Source of the DNA: Clostridium cellulovorans 743B
Lineage (GTDB): Bacteria; Bacillota; Clostridia; Clostridiales; Clostridiaceae
Length of the DNA stretch: 64,000 nucleotides
Assembly (NCBI RefSeq): GCF_000145275.1
Contig: NC_014393.1
Coordinates: 3,038,001-3,102,000, forward strand
Direction: 5' to 3'
Shown: in pieces, positions 45,254 through 54,418 of the stretch
Layout: the number at the start of each line of letters is the position of its first letter
Position numbering within the stretch: position 1 is the stretch's first letter
Notes under the pieces: generated by a model
What the model was told of the DNA's origin: nothing
What the model saw: the letters and a program-made list of their open reading frames with translations, nothing else
Databases searched by the model: none
Program-made: the position numbers and the translations under genes

Positions 45254-47269
45254 TTAGTAATTAATAATTGCAGGAATATCTAAAATTAAACTTATTCCTC
45301 CATCGCCAAGTAAGGTGCATCCACTGATAAATCTCCTATGATTAATATAATTTGGGAGAGCCTTTACTACAACTGGCTGCTGACCTAATAATTCATCAGC
45401 AAATAAACAAACTCCTTTACCTTCGTCTTCAACCATAATTATGATACCCTCTTGAATATTAGTGTTCTTTGGCTTGATCTTTAATAATTGGTGCAATCTT
45501 ATTATTTTATAACTTTCTCCTCTAACAATAGTCATTTCCTGATCATGAGGATCAATAATCAAGTTTTCTTTTATTAATCTAAAGGACTCTTTTATTAAAT
45601 TAATAGGGATTGTATATCTATTATTACCTACTGCAATATTCATTCCATCAACAATAGCTAAAGTCAATGGGATTTTAATTGCTATATGAGTCCCTCTCCC
45701 CTTTGAACTATCAATGAAGATTTTACCACCTATTTTTTCAATGTTTTCCCTAACAACATCCATACCAACGCCACGACCAGAAAATTCTGATACATTATCT
45801 TTAGTGGAGAATCCTGGCATAAATATAAAAGAGTATATATCCTTATCTGTTAGTTGATCCTCAGGTTTATTTATAAGTCCTTGTTCTTTAGCTTTACTAA
45901 GAACCTTATCCTTGTCTATTCCTCTTCCATCATCCTTTATAGAAATCCATACATCTCCACCTAGATTTTTTGCCTCTAGTACAATTTTGCCTACAGTTGG
46001 TTTATTACTATCAACTCTTTCTTCTGGTCCTTCTAAACCATGATCTATTGAATTTCTCAGTAAATGCATAAGTGGATCACCTAAATTTTCGATAATATTT
46101 TTATCCACTTCTGTCTCCTCACCAATAAGTTCTAATTCAACTTCTTTATTAAGCTTTTTACTCATATCTCTTACAACTCTATGCATTTTTTGAAAAGTTC
46201 CAGATACGGGTATCATCCTTATAGACATAACTACGTCCTGAAGTTCACCTGATATTTTCTCAAGTAATCTAGCTGCCTTCTGAAAACTATCCGATTGTAA
46301 TCCTTGGACATCTGGATTTTGCACAACCATCGCCTCTGCAATAACAAGTTCACCCATCAAATCAAGCAATTTATCAATTTTGTTAACATTTACATTTATT
46401 ATACTTTGCTTAATATTTTTCATTGTATGAGTTTTATCATCTAAACCCATATGTATGTTATTGACCTTTTCACTCTCACCCTGATTTATATCTTCAAGTA
46501 TCCTTAATTGCACTTTGCGTATGACAGCAGTTTTTAAAAGTAAATCTTCCACTTCATTAAAGCTTTTTAAAGTTGCAAAGCTAACTTTAAATCCTTCTTT
46601 TTTTATAATTTCACAATTTTCTTTACTTTCAACTAGTTCTTTGGGAGTATATTCTATATCTTCAGCTATATTTTTCAAGCTATGAATAACTGAAAATGCT
46701 CTAATATTCTCCATACTGCAACCTTCGTCAAAAAAAATAACAGCTTCAAATCTATTTTTGCTAAAGTTCTCATCAACTTTAGACCTATTCTTTAAAGGCT
46801 GTTGTTCAATAACTTCTTCAATTAGTTCAATATTTTTTTTTACAGTTTCTACATTGTTTGAATTTTTTAGATTGACTAAGTATTGCCTAATCTCACCTTC
46901 TAAAATTGCTACGTCTCCATTAACTGGTTTATTAGTTTCAATCTTAGTCAATTCAATCTTAATAAAATCAATACCTTTAAGCACAACGTCTACAAGTGTT
47001 GAATAATCCATATGCAAGGGATTATTTTCTCTTATATAAAAGAATAAATCCTCAATAGAATGTGCCAATTTAGATATATGGGTGTACATCATCATAGCAG
47101 AGGAGCCTTTTATGGTGTGCATTATTCTAAAAATCTCATTAATATGCTCTTTGCTAAAGCCTGCATTTTTCTCACTATCTATCATTATATTTTCAAGTTG
47201 GTCAATAAGCTGAGTACTTTCAAATATAAACATTTCAAGCATAGGCTCTTTTTCAAAACTTGATGGCAT
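45254..47269 (-). CDS. cheA: CheA chemotaxis histidine kinase
   Basis: 671 residues from the ATG at 47269, or 672 from an in-frame GTG one codon earlier; both have GAGGAGGAAGT. P1: H51 in MHTIKGSSAMMMY. A P2-like region about 175-265. P3 dimerisation about 295-350. P4 ATPase has HLLRNSIDHG (N-box), DDGRGID and GRGVGMDVV. P5 CheW-like from about 540. It phosphorylates CheY and CheB. The order cheY-cheA-cheW-MCP is a classical compact chemosensory operon. Confidence 0.96.
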   Translation of the reverse strand: MPSSFEKEPMLEMFIFESTQLIDQLENIMIDSEKNAGFSKEHINEIFRIMHTIKGSSAMMMYTHISKLAHSIEDLFFYIRENNPLHMDYSTLVDVVLKGIDFIKIELTKIETNKPVNGDVAILEGEIRQYLVNLKNSNNVETVKKNIELIEEVIEQQPLKNRSKVDENFSKNRFEAVIFFDEGCSMENIRAFSVIHSLKNIAEDIEYTPKELVESKENCEIIKKEGFKVSFATLKSFNEVEDLLLKTAVIRKVQLRILEDINQGESEKVNNIHMGLDDKTHTMKNIKQSIINVNVNKIDKLLDLMGELVIAEAMVVQNPDVQGLQSDSFQKAARLLEKISGELQDVVMSIRMIPVSGTFQKMHRVVRDMSKKLNKEVELELIGEETEVDKNIIENLGDPLMHLLRNSIDHGLEGPEERVDSNKPTVGKIVLEAKNLGGDVWISIKDDGRGIDKDKVLSKAKEQGLINKPEDQLTDKDIYSFIFMPGFSTKDNVSEFSGRGVGMDVVRENIEKIGGKIFIDSSKGRGTHIAIKIPLTLAIVDGMNIAVGNNRYTIPINLIKESFRLIKENLIIDPHDQEMTIVRGESYKIIRLHQLLKIKPKNTNIQEGIIIMVEDEGKGVCLFADELLGQQPVVVKALPNYINHRRFISGCTLLGDGGISLILDIPAIINY

Positions 47270-47299
47270 CACACTTCCTCCTCACTGATTTTTTATTTT

Positions 47300-47328
47300 T
47301 AAGCAGACATTTTTTAATAGTCTGCTTA
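47300..47328 (-). other. stem-loop between cheY and cheA
   Basis: TAAGCAGAC (47300-47308) pairs with GTCTGCTTA (47320-47328), overlapping the cheY stop. On the transcript it has no T-run after it, so it may affect mRNA processing or stability rather than termination. Confidence 0.45.
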
Positions 47329-47679
47329 AATGCTGTTTAAAGTTTTAATTATATGCTCATCATTAAAAGGTTTCACAATGAATCCACTAGCTCCACTAAT
47401 TACTGCCTTCATAACCTTGTCCTCTTGACCTAAAGATGAAACCATTATAATCTTAGCATTATTATCAATAGATTTTATAAGTTCCACTGCTTGAATCCCA
47501 TCCATCTCTGGCATGGTAATATCCATTGTAACTAGATCAGGCTTTAATTCCTGATATTTTGCTACTGCCTCAACACCATTGCAAGCTTCACCTATAACTT
47601 CAAAATTATTATTGCTCAGTAAAGTTTTTAGAGAGAGTCTCACGAAAGCTGCGTCATCTACTATTAATATTTTTTTCAT
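47326..47679 (-). CDS. cheY: CheY-type single-domain response regulator
   Basis: 117 residues from the ATG at 47679, with AAGGATGGG upstream; another ATG four codons earlier lies directly against AAGG and is less likely. A complete receiver: DD after ILIVDDAAFVR, D53 region (VTMDITMPEMDG), conserved T/S in VSSLGQ, and KPF near 104. CheY-P would switch the output, although flagellar genes are not visible in this window. It opens the che operon downstream of an MCP gene. Confidence 0.94.
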   Translation of the reverse strand: MKKILIVDDAAFVRLSLKTLLSNNNFEVIGEACNGVEAVAKYQELKPDLVTMDITMPEMDGIQAVELIKSIDNNAKIIMVSSLGQEDKVMKAVISGASGFIVKPFNDEHIIKTLNSI

Positions 47680-47833
47680 AAATTTTCCCATCCTTAAAAT
47701 TTTATTGTTTCATTAAAATAGTCGTTAGAAATTCCTACAAATTCAATGGGAATGAGAGGGGAATTATACTGCTTAACCCAAAAGGAATTTAATCAACATA
47801 ATAGACTATATATTCGTTAAAATAGCAAAACAA

Positions 47834-47888
47834 AAAGCTACTACAAAACAACTAAGATATGGTAACTTAATTATTTTATAGTAGCTTT
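47834..47888 (-). terminator. terminator of the Cache-type MCP gene
   Basis: AAAGCTACTA (47834-47843) pairs with TAGTAGCTTT (47879-47888) across a long A/T-rich loop. On the minus strand it is followed by TTGTTTTG. It lies downstream of the chemoreceptor gene that ends at 47914. Confidence 0.55.
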
Positions 47889-47913
47889 ATTTAATTCTAA
47901 TCACATGCTAATT

Positions 47914-49605
47914 CTATACCTTAAACCTTGAAATTTCATCTTTTAATTTTGTAGCACTTTCTTTTGCATTTAAAGCATATTCTAATACTCCATTTGACTT
48001 ATTGTTAATATTATAAATCCTATTTGCAATATTAGAAGTTCCCTTTGCCCCGTCATTTGATGCATTAGCTACTCCAGCAATAGTACTTAACAATTCATTT
48101 ACTGAAGTAAAGAGTTTTTCTGTTGTTAGATTTAAATCCATTGAAAATTCTTTATAATATTGAGCATCTTGATTATATTCTTTGTTAGTTTCTTCAAAAC
48201 CTTCATATTCTTGCAATATTACATGTTCAATAAAACTAAGTAAATTATTAGAATTAGCAGTCAATTCATCCACAGAAGCTAAGATAGTGGATGCAGTATT
48301 TTGTATTTTATTTATTGTATTACTGGATTGTTCTGCAAGTTTTCTTATTTCATCAGCAACAACACTAAATCCTTTTCCTGCTTCACCAGCTCTTGCTGAC
48401 TCTATTGCCGCATTAAGGGCAAGTAAATTAGTCTGTGATGTAATATTACGTATAGACTCAGCTAACTGATTTATTTCTTCTACTGCTTTTGCTTTTTCTA
48501 TAGATTTTTTTAAGTCTGCAGCAGTATCTTTAAAGATTTTCTCAGTTTCTTTTTGATTCTTTTCTGAAACAATCATTATATTTTCAGCCTTATTTCTGAT
48601 ATCTACAGCCTTTTTAACACTATTATGTGATTTTCCCGATATGTAATTAACATTATTTTTCATTGTTTCCGAAGTGACTGACATTTCTTCTGCAGAAGCT
48701 GCTGTCTCTTGCATATTTGCAGAAAGTTCTTCTGTTGTAGCTGACACTTCTTTCACATCATTAGCTAGATCATTAATCTCATTCTTTACGACATCTATCT
48801 TGGTTTCAATATCACTAGCCGTGTTAATAACATTACTTATTAAATCCTTCAATGAAAAACTTACGCTATTAATTGATAAAGCAATCTCTTCTATTTCATC
48901 CTTTGTCTTTATATCTATTCTTTCTGTTAAATCACCTTTGCTGATTTTTTCTAATGTTCCCTTGATTTTTGAAATATTTTTACCTAACACTTGTGAAAAA
49001 ATATAAACTGCAACCATAACCGCTACAACTAAAATTACCATTACCAATACGGTAGTCTTAAATACCATACTTTTAATATTCTCAAAGACACTAGCGTCAA
49101 CATCTATAGCCATAACTGATATAACCTTTCCTTGAGAGTCTTTAATTGGAGCATATGCAGAAATGAAAGTTCCGTATTCGTCAGTATATGCCTTATCAGA
49201 GACTACTATTTCTCCATCAAAAGCTTTCTTCATTGTATCAGTCATCTCATATTTATCTAAAAATCCAGATGGTTCTACTGATACATCTACTAAAAACTTA
49301 GTAGTATTATCATCAACTTTTAGTAGGGTATAGAAATTTCTTGCCACTGATCTTACTTTTGCCATACTCATAGAGTATTCTATTTTTTTGTATTCATCAT
49401 TATCTTTTGATCTAGCTTCGATTACCTTTTTTAAAGTATCTCCATCAATAGATTGCTGCAATTCTATAATACAATCCTTTGTTGAAGTTTTAAGTTCTTT
49501 TTGAAATTTAGCAAAAATGTAATAATTAGTTACCAAAAGTACTATCACCACAATACTTAAAAGTATTATAGATATTTTTAAAATTTTAGTAGCCAGCTTA
49601 CTCAT
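47914..49605 (-). CDS. methyl-accepting chemotaxis protein with single-Cache sensor
   Basis: 563 residues. Helices at about 9-31 and 185-208 enclose a Cache-like sensor with YGTFISAYAPIKDSQGKVI, then VMAIDVDASVF. HAMP is at 209-260. The tip has SQTNLLALNAAIESARAGEA and GKGFSVVADEIRKLAEQS. AAAGGAG precedes the ATG. It resembles the plus-strand MCP (38227) through the C-terminal SVSNLL... cytosolic half. It probably feeds the CheA array beside it. Confidence 0.92.
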   Translation of the reverse strand: MSKLATKILKISIILLSIVVIVLLVTNYYIFAKFQKELKTSTKDCIIELQQSIDGDTLKKVIEARSKDNDEYKKIEYSMSMAKVRSVARNFYTLLKVDDNTTKFLVDVSVEPSGFLDKYEMTDTMKKAFDGEIVVSDKAYTDEYGTFISAYAPIKDSQGKVISVMAIDVDASVFENIKSMVFKTTVLVMVILVVAVMVAVYIFSQVLGKNISKIKGTLEKISKGDLTERIDIKTKDEIEEIALSINSVSFSLKDLISNVINTASDIETKIDVVKNEINDLANDVKEVSATTEELSANMQETAASAEEMSVTSETMKNNVNYISGKSHNSVKKAVDIRNKAENIMIVSEKNQKETEKIFKDTAADLKKSIEKAKAVEEINQLAESIRNITSQTNLLALNAAIESARAGEAGKGFSVVADEIRKLAEQSSNTINKIQNTASTILASVDELTANSNNLLSFIEHVILQEYEGFEETNKEYNQDAQYYKEFSMDLNLTTEKLFTSVNELLSTIAGVANASNDGAKGTSNIANRIYNINNKSNGVLEYALNAKESATKLKDEISRFKV

Positions 49606-49667
49606 ATTTATCTCCTTTAAAAATTAATAAACAATATTTTACTTACATTTATATACAATTATAGTTC

Positions 49668-50582
49668 TTACCATTTCCCACAATGTTCTTCCATAACTCC
49701 ATACATCTCACCTGTATCAATCCATATATTATCTATCTTAACTCGCCCATTTACTTTTACATAATATTCATCATGTTTTAAATTTATGAAAATTGGTACT
49801 ATTGGGGGTATATCTTCCTTTGATTTGGAAACCATTAAAATAGTGATTTCTAACTCATTATCACAAGACGTCAGTCTCCACTTAGATTTTTTACTATATG
49901 ACGTATATTCAAAAGAAACCTCTTGATTTAGCCTTATCCAACTGCTACGTCCATCCCTACCCTTCACTAAAACCTCTGTATATTTTTGTGAAAATGAACC
50001 ATAATTTATTAATGATACAAATGCTAAGTTTTCATTTTGAACTGCAAGCCAATGCCAAAATGTTTTTCTTGGCACCTTTCCAAAACAATGATCATAATAT
50101 CCTAATCCATTAGTTATTTTATACGTTATACCATTTGCAACTATTTGCCCCATTACTTTATTTTTCATAAAATGAAGCAACGCGTACTCATTGATAAAGT
50201 TATTATCAAACTTCGTAAAGTAAGGTTCTGTTGGCTCAATTTTCAAGGATGCGGAAAAATTTTTAGCTTGCATATCAAATACCCATCCACTTACTTCATC
50301 TCCTGAATAACTAATAAATATTTCTTTTGACCTTTTATGCAAATCTAACTTATTCTTTTTTTGAGAGCTATCTAAAAACAATTTCTTACTATATGTAAAA
50401 GGAGTATCCTTATTTAAATCAAATACTGTAAACTTAACACTGTCCAAAAACGGTACCCTAACAAAGTAAAAACTAAAATATAAATTTTCGTTTTTATCAT
50501 AACAGCCAGTATACCACCACTCCTTATACCTTGGATTTGAAAATATATCTTTTCTGCGTACCTTTTTTTCTTCTAAATCCAT
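49668..50582 (-). CDS. CrtC/AttH-like lipocalin-fold protein
   Basis: 304 residues from the ATG at 50582, with GAGGG upstream; an in-frame GTG at 50597 is possible. The N-terminal NPRYKEWWYTGCYD and the central NGLGYYDHCFGKVPRKTFWHW are the two signature blocks of the carotenoid 1,2-hydratase (CrtC)/AttH-like calycin superfamily. No signal peptide is seen, so it is cytosolic. Carotenoid synthesis genes are not around, so hydratase activity is unlikely; lipid or terpenoid binding is an inference. It precedes an MCP by 62 bases. Confidence 0.6.
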   Translation of the reverse strand: MDLEEKKVRRKDIFSNPRYKEWWYTGCYDKNENLYFSFYFVRVPFLDSVKFTVFDLNKDTPFTYSKKLFLDSSQKKNKLDLHKRSKEIFISYSGDEVSGWVFDMQAKNFSASLKIEPTEPYFTKFDNNFINEYALLHFMKNKVMGQIVANGITYKITNGLGYYDHCFGKVPRKTFWHWLAVQNENLAFVSLINYGSFSQKYTEVLVKGRDGRSSWIRLNQEVSFEYTSYSKKSKWRLTSCDNELEITILMVSKSKEDIPPIVPIFINLKHDEYYVKVNGRVKIDNIWIDTGEMYGVMEEHCGKW

Positions 50583-51116
50583 CCTATTATCCCTCACTTT
50601 TTAGTTTCTCTAAATAATTATAGAGACCATAAATAAAATCTTAGCTTATTGAAAAATTTGCACCTTCATTGTATTTTCAATAATTGAAACTTACAGCTTT
50701 AGATTATTTATCTTTGGTTTCTATACTTACATTAATAAAACATGTGGTATATTTTTACATTCGTTTTCTTTTATTATACACCTAATTTAATGACTTCAAA
50801 GTAAAACTTCAATTTTTTTAAGCTTAATGAAGAAATTAAAACAGCAAAACTTTACATCGTTTCTTTTTACTTTAATTTATAATAACGATTTCATTGCACT
50901 ACCTATAAATCACTTTTTATCTTTTTTAATTTATAATATTAATTAACCCTTACCTATATTCCTTATTTTGGTAAAATTCATTTTTTACATACCCTTTTAC
51001 CTTATAGCACCTTTGACTTAATATAACATAAACTGAACATATACGTATAAATTTCTAAAAAAGCAATTAACAAGCTTATATTAAAAATTGAAAACATGAA
51101 CTTGGAGGCTCAAATT
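50583..51116. other. 534-base intergenic region between divergent genes
   Basis: No gene. For the minus-strand gene, TATAAT (complement at 50773-50778) and TTGAAG (complement at 50794-50799) are 15 bases apart, a weak promoter. I found no convincing promoter for the plus-strand MurF-like gene, although TTGACT occurs at about 51013. The region is very A/T-rich and may hold regulatory sites that I cannot name. Confidence 0.4.
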
Positions 51117-52532
51117 ATGAGAGTATATACTTGCGATGAAATATCTAATTTAGTTGATGGTATAGTTTTATATTGGGATAATAATAAATCAATCGAAAGA
51201 TTTTCCAGTTATCCAAACTGCCCATTATTTCGTTCTCTTCATTTTATTAAAAATCACATAAATAATAAGGATAATTTAATATCTAGATTAGAAACATATA
51301 AGGTTTCGGGAATTATTATTGACAATTGCGATCTGATAGACCTTAAAAATCTTTCTTCTAAAGGTATTGGTGTCATTCTTGTTAAAAATTTAAACAAAGC
51401 GTATGAAGATATTGTACAGTTATATCGTAAGCAATTTGATATTCCCTTCGTACAAGTCATAGGGAGCTCAGGTAAAACAACTACAAAGGAAATGCTTGGC
51501 TCTATACTAAGGACTAAACTTAATACTTTAGTTTCTTTCGAAAACTTAAATTCACCTTCCGGTGTTGCATATAATCTTCTAAAATTAACCGCAAAGCACC
51601 AAGCTGCTGTATTAGAAACAGGCATGAGGTCAAAAGGTGTTATATCTAGATCTACTAGCATCATACAGCCTGATTATGTGATTGTAACATGTATTCATCG
51701 TGCACATCTTGTTACAGTGGGTTCTTTAGAAAATATAATTAAAGCTAAGAGTGAATTTATAGGTTTTTTATCTCCAGAAAGTTTAGTGATTATAAATGGG
51801 GATGATGAGAACTGCAAGAAGCTTCCCCTAGATCAATATCAAGGAAAGGTTCTAACCTTTGGTATGTCTAAATCCTGTGATATCTGGGCAAAAGAAATTC
51901 AGTATGATGATTTTAAAATGCATTTCAAAGCATGTACAAGGAACTTAGAAATTGATTGTACTATAAATACTATTGGCATTTATAATGTATTAAATGCACT
52001 TGCTGCAATTATACTTAGCCTTAATTTAGGCTTTTCTAAACAAGAAATTCAGGAAGGCCTATTACAATTTAAGCCTATGTACAATAGACTCCAAGTAGTT
52101 AAGAGAAATAAGAACTTTTGCATAATCAATGATACCTTTAATGCTAATCCAGATTCTACAATAGCACTTGTAGAGGAAATCCAAAACTTTGCTCAAGGTA
52201 AACCAATAATTTTAGTCCTCGGTGATTTTGAAAATCCTAATTACCAGGATACAGAATATCCTGAGTCTGTTCATTATGAAGTAGGAAAAAAAGCTGCAAG
52301 CGCAATGTTATATAGACTAATTGCCATTGGGAAATGGGCTGATTCTCTTATTAAAGGTGCTGTTGACAATGGTTATCCTATTAAAAATACAGGATGCTTT
52401 ACTAAACCAGAATACGCAATTGATTTCCTTAAACAATCTATAGTAAAAAATAATATTATTATATTTAAATCTTCAGTTCATACAAACTTAACGGTATTAA
52501 TAAATAGTATTAGTGGTGAGGATTATGATTGA
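51117..52532 (+). CDS. MurF-like amide ligase (Mur ligase family), copy 1
   Basis: 471 residues from the ATG at 51117, with GGAGG upstream; an in-frame ATG seven codons earlier has no site. The Mur ligase core has P-loop GSSGKTTT (116-123), AKSE with the carbamoyl-Lys region near 211, NGDDENC near 228, and DTFNANPDS at 339-347, matching the MurF consensus D-x-YNANP-S. The N-terminal domain (1-100) does not match MurF; the substrate site may therefore be changed. MurF adds D-Ala-D-Ala to the peptidoglycan precursor. Context with HAD and ATP-grasp genes suggests a different substrate. Confidence 0.85.
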   Translation: MRVYTCDEISNLVDGIVLYWDNNKSIERFSSYPNCPLFRSLHFIKNHINNKDNLISRLETYKVSGIIIDNCDLIDLKNLSSKGIGVILVKNLNKAYEDIVQLYRKQFDIPFVQVIGSSGKTTTKEMLGSILRTKLNTLVSFENLNSPSGVAYNLLKLTAKHQAAVLETGMRSKGVISRSTSIIQPDYVIVTCIHRAHLVTVGSLENIIKAKSEFIGFLSPESLVIINGDDENCKKLPLDQYQGKVLTFGMSKSCDIWAKEIQYDDFKMHFKACTRNLEIDCTINTIGIYNVLNALAAIILSLNLGFSKQEIQEGLLQFKPMYNRLQVVKRNKNFCIINDTFNANPDSTIALVEEIQNFAQGKPIILVLGDFENPNYQDTEYPESVHYEVGKKAASAMLYRLIAIGKWADSLIKGAVDNGYPIKNTGCFTKPEYAIDFLKQSIVKNNIIIFKSSVHTNLTVLINSISGEDYD

Positions 52533-52869
52533 AAAAATTGATATAAGTAAAAGTAATTGTAAAAAAGTAATAGTGGATATAGATGGAGTATTAGCTATAG
52601 AAGAAGCTAATAGATCTTACATTAGACTTCTTCCAGTAAAAGAAGCTTCTGAAGCTATAAAGACATTAAAAAAATTAGGCTATGTAATTATTCTTCATAC
52701 TTCTCGTTTCGAGTTTGAAAAAAAAGTTACAATTGATTGGTTAAAAGCAAATGGCTTTATATATGATGATATCAAATTTGGAAAACCAAGGGGAGATATT
52801 TATATAGACGATAGAGGTTATCGCTTTAATTCTTGGGAAAATTTTTTCAATGATGTAAAGTTATATTAG
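52525..52869 (+). CDS. small HAD-superfamily phosphatase
   Basis: 114 residues from the ATG at 52525, overlapping the MurF-like stop by 8 bases. It has VDIDGVLA with D18 and D20, HTSRFEF at the middle motif and GDIYIDDRGYRF for the final acidic motif. This is a minimal HAD core without a cap, like the phosphatases of capsule or heptose pathways. It is translationally coupled to the Mur ligase gene and ends at a strong terminator. The product it dephosphorylates is not known. Confidence 0.82.
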   Translation: MIEKIDISKSNCKKVIVDIDGVLAIEEANRSYIRLLPVKEASEAIKTLKKLGYVIILHTSRFEFEKKVTIDWLKANGFIYDDIKFGKPRGDIYIDDRGYRFNSWENFFNDVKLY

Positions 52870-52881
52870 CTAAAACTACTA

Positions 52882-52918
52882 AGGGACTGAAATGCATATA
52901 TAATACATTTCAGTCCCT
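52882..52918 (+). terminator. intrinsic terminator of the MurF-HAD pair
   Basis: AGGGACTGAAATG (52882-52894) pairs perfectly with CATTTCAGTCCCT (52906-52918), followed by CTATTTATT. It is 12 bases after the HAD stop. It is symmetric and may also serve the convergent operon that stops at 53014. Confidence 0.85.
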
Positions 52919-53013
52919 CTATTTATTAAAACAACCCTCTAACCAATGCTAAAAATACATTCTACTGGATTATCTTTTCTAAAGCCTATCTATTATATCT
53001 GTGTTACTATTAA

Positions 53014-54375
53014 TCACTGGTTTTGTAGAAGGTAATTTGCAATTTGTTCTAACTTTAAAATCCTTCCACCATTTATCAATATAACATCGTCCTTTTGTAT
53101 AATATTTTTTAAATATGAACAAGCTTCTTCCTTAGTCTCACAGTGTTTACCTTCCAATTTATCTTTGGCTTCTTCATTTATATATCTAGCATTTCCACCT
53201 ACTGTTACAAGAATATCACATTTACCTATAACATACCTTCCAATTTCTCTATGAATCTCTTCAGTTAAATTTCCACAACCATACATGCTTCCAAGCACTG
53301 CAATTTTCTTATTTCCTCCAAATGATTTTAAAACATTTATACCTGCCTTCATTGAATCTAGTTCAGAAGTATAACAATCAAGAATTATCTTGGCATTGTT
53401 TTTCATTTTAACAATATTCACCCTTAAATTATCAGGTTGAAACTTAACAATCCCTCTTTTTACATCATCTACTTCTATATCAAACAAATCTCCAATTGCT
53501 ATAGCAAACATGGCATTATATACATTGTGTATCCCTGGGACTTTTAACTTAAATAAATGTTCTTCACCTTTATAATCACATTTAAATTCAACGCCCTTTT
53601 CCCCTAAATCTCTTACATCCTTTGCATTATACTCCCCTTTTCCATTAAGAGAAATTCTTATTATCTTATATGGCTTTTCTTTAATAGTGGACAATAACGG
53701 ATCATCGCCATTTATAATCAAAATATCATTTTTATCAAAATAAGTTGCAACTTCCATCTTAGCCTTCATAATATTTTCTTTACTTCCAAAGCTACTAATA
53801 TGAGCAGTTCCAATGCTTGTAATTACTCCAATTGAAGGCCGCACTATATCAACACCTTTTTTAATATGCCCATAGGATCTTAATCCTATCTCTATGACGG
53901 ATATTTGGTGTGTATCATTTATTTGCAAAGTTGTCATAGGCACACCTATGAGATCATTAACATTACTTAATGTTTTGTGTGTATTAAATCTTTCACTGAG
54001 AACTAGCGCTATTAAGTCTTTTGTACTAGTTTTTCCAGATGTTCCTGTCACTGCAATAACAGGTATATCGAATTTTTTCCTATAATGCTTACAAAGGGTC
54101 CTTAGAGCGGTATCTGTATTTTCAACGATTATTTGAGGTACCTTACAATCTATTTTACAAGGAACCATTATAGCTGCTGCTCCGTTTTTAATAGCCTGCT
54201 CAACATCTGGATTAGGATTATAGTCACTTTTACTATAAGTCAAATATATATACAAATACTCTGGCTTCACTCCAAAAACTCTTGTAGATACTGATTTAAG
54301 AATTATATCTTTATTACAATTTATTAATTTACCTCCCACAACCTTAGCAATTTCAGTTATTTTTAAAGGTTTCAT
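53014..54375 (-). CDS. MurF-like amide ligase (Mur ligase family), copy 2, with altered C-terminal motif
   Basis: 453 residues with GGGGG upstream of the ATG. P-loop GTSGKTST at 110-117, GTAHISSFGSKENIMKAK and INGDDP near 221 are conserved. The C-terminal motif, however, is DCYTSELDS (333-341), where MurF has D-x-YNANP-S. The N-terminal domain (SVSTRVFGVKP) is closer to true MurE/F than copy 1. A different amino acid or peptide partner is likely. It is the last gene of an operon whose other members are four ATP-grasp proteins. Copy 1 lies convergent to it across a terminator. Confidence 0.85.
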   Translation of the reverse strand: MKPLKITEIAKVVGGKLINCNKDIILKSVSTRVFGVKPEYLYIYLTYSKSDYNPNPDVEQAIKNGAAAIMVPCKIDCKVPQIIVENTDTALRTLCKHYRKKFDIPVIAVTGTSGKTSTKDLIALVLSERFNTHKTLSNVNDLIGVPMTTLQINDTHQISVIEIGLRSYGHIKKGVDIVRPSIGVITSIGTAHISSFGSKENIMKAKMEVATYFDKNDILIINGDDPLLSTIKEKPYKIIRISLNGKGEYNAKDVRDLGEKGVEFKCDYKGEEHLFKLKVPGIHNVYNAMFAIAIGDLFDIEVDDVKRGIVKFQPDNLRVNIVKMKNNAKIILDCYTSELDSMKAGINVLKSFGGNKKIAVLGSMYGCGNLTEEIHREIGRYVIGKCDILVTVGGNARYINEEAKDKLEGKHCETKEEACSYLKNIIQKDDVILINGGRILKLEQIANYLLQNQ

Positions 54376-54418
54376 TGATTCTGCCCCCTTAAAGATATAA
54401 GTTTTTTAAAAAATAATC

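Noticed and set aside
41008..49605. Flagellar genes expected next to the che operon
   Set aside because: None of the genes between 37 and 51 kb encode flagellar parts; the array's output cannot be deduced from this window.
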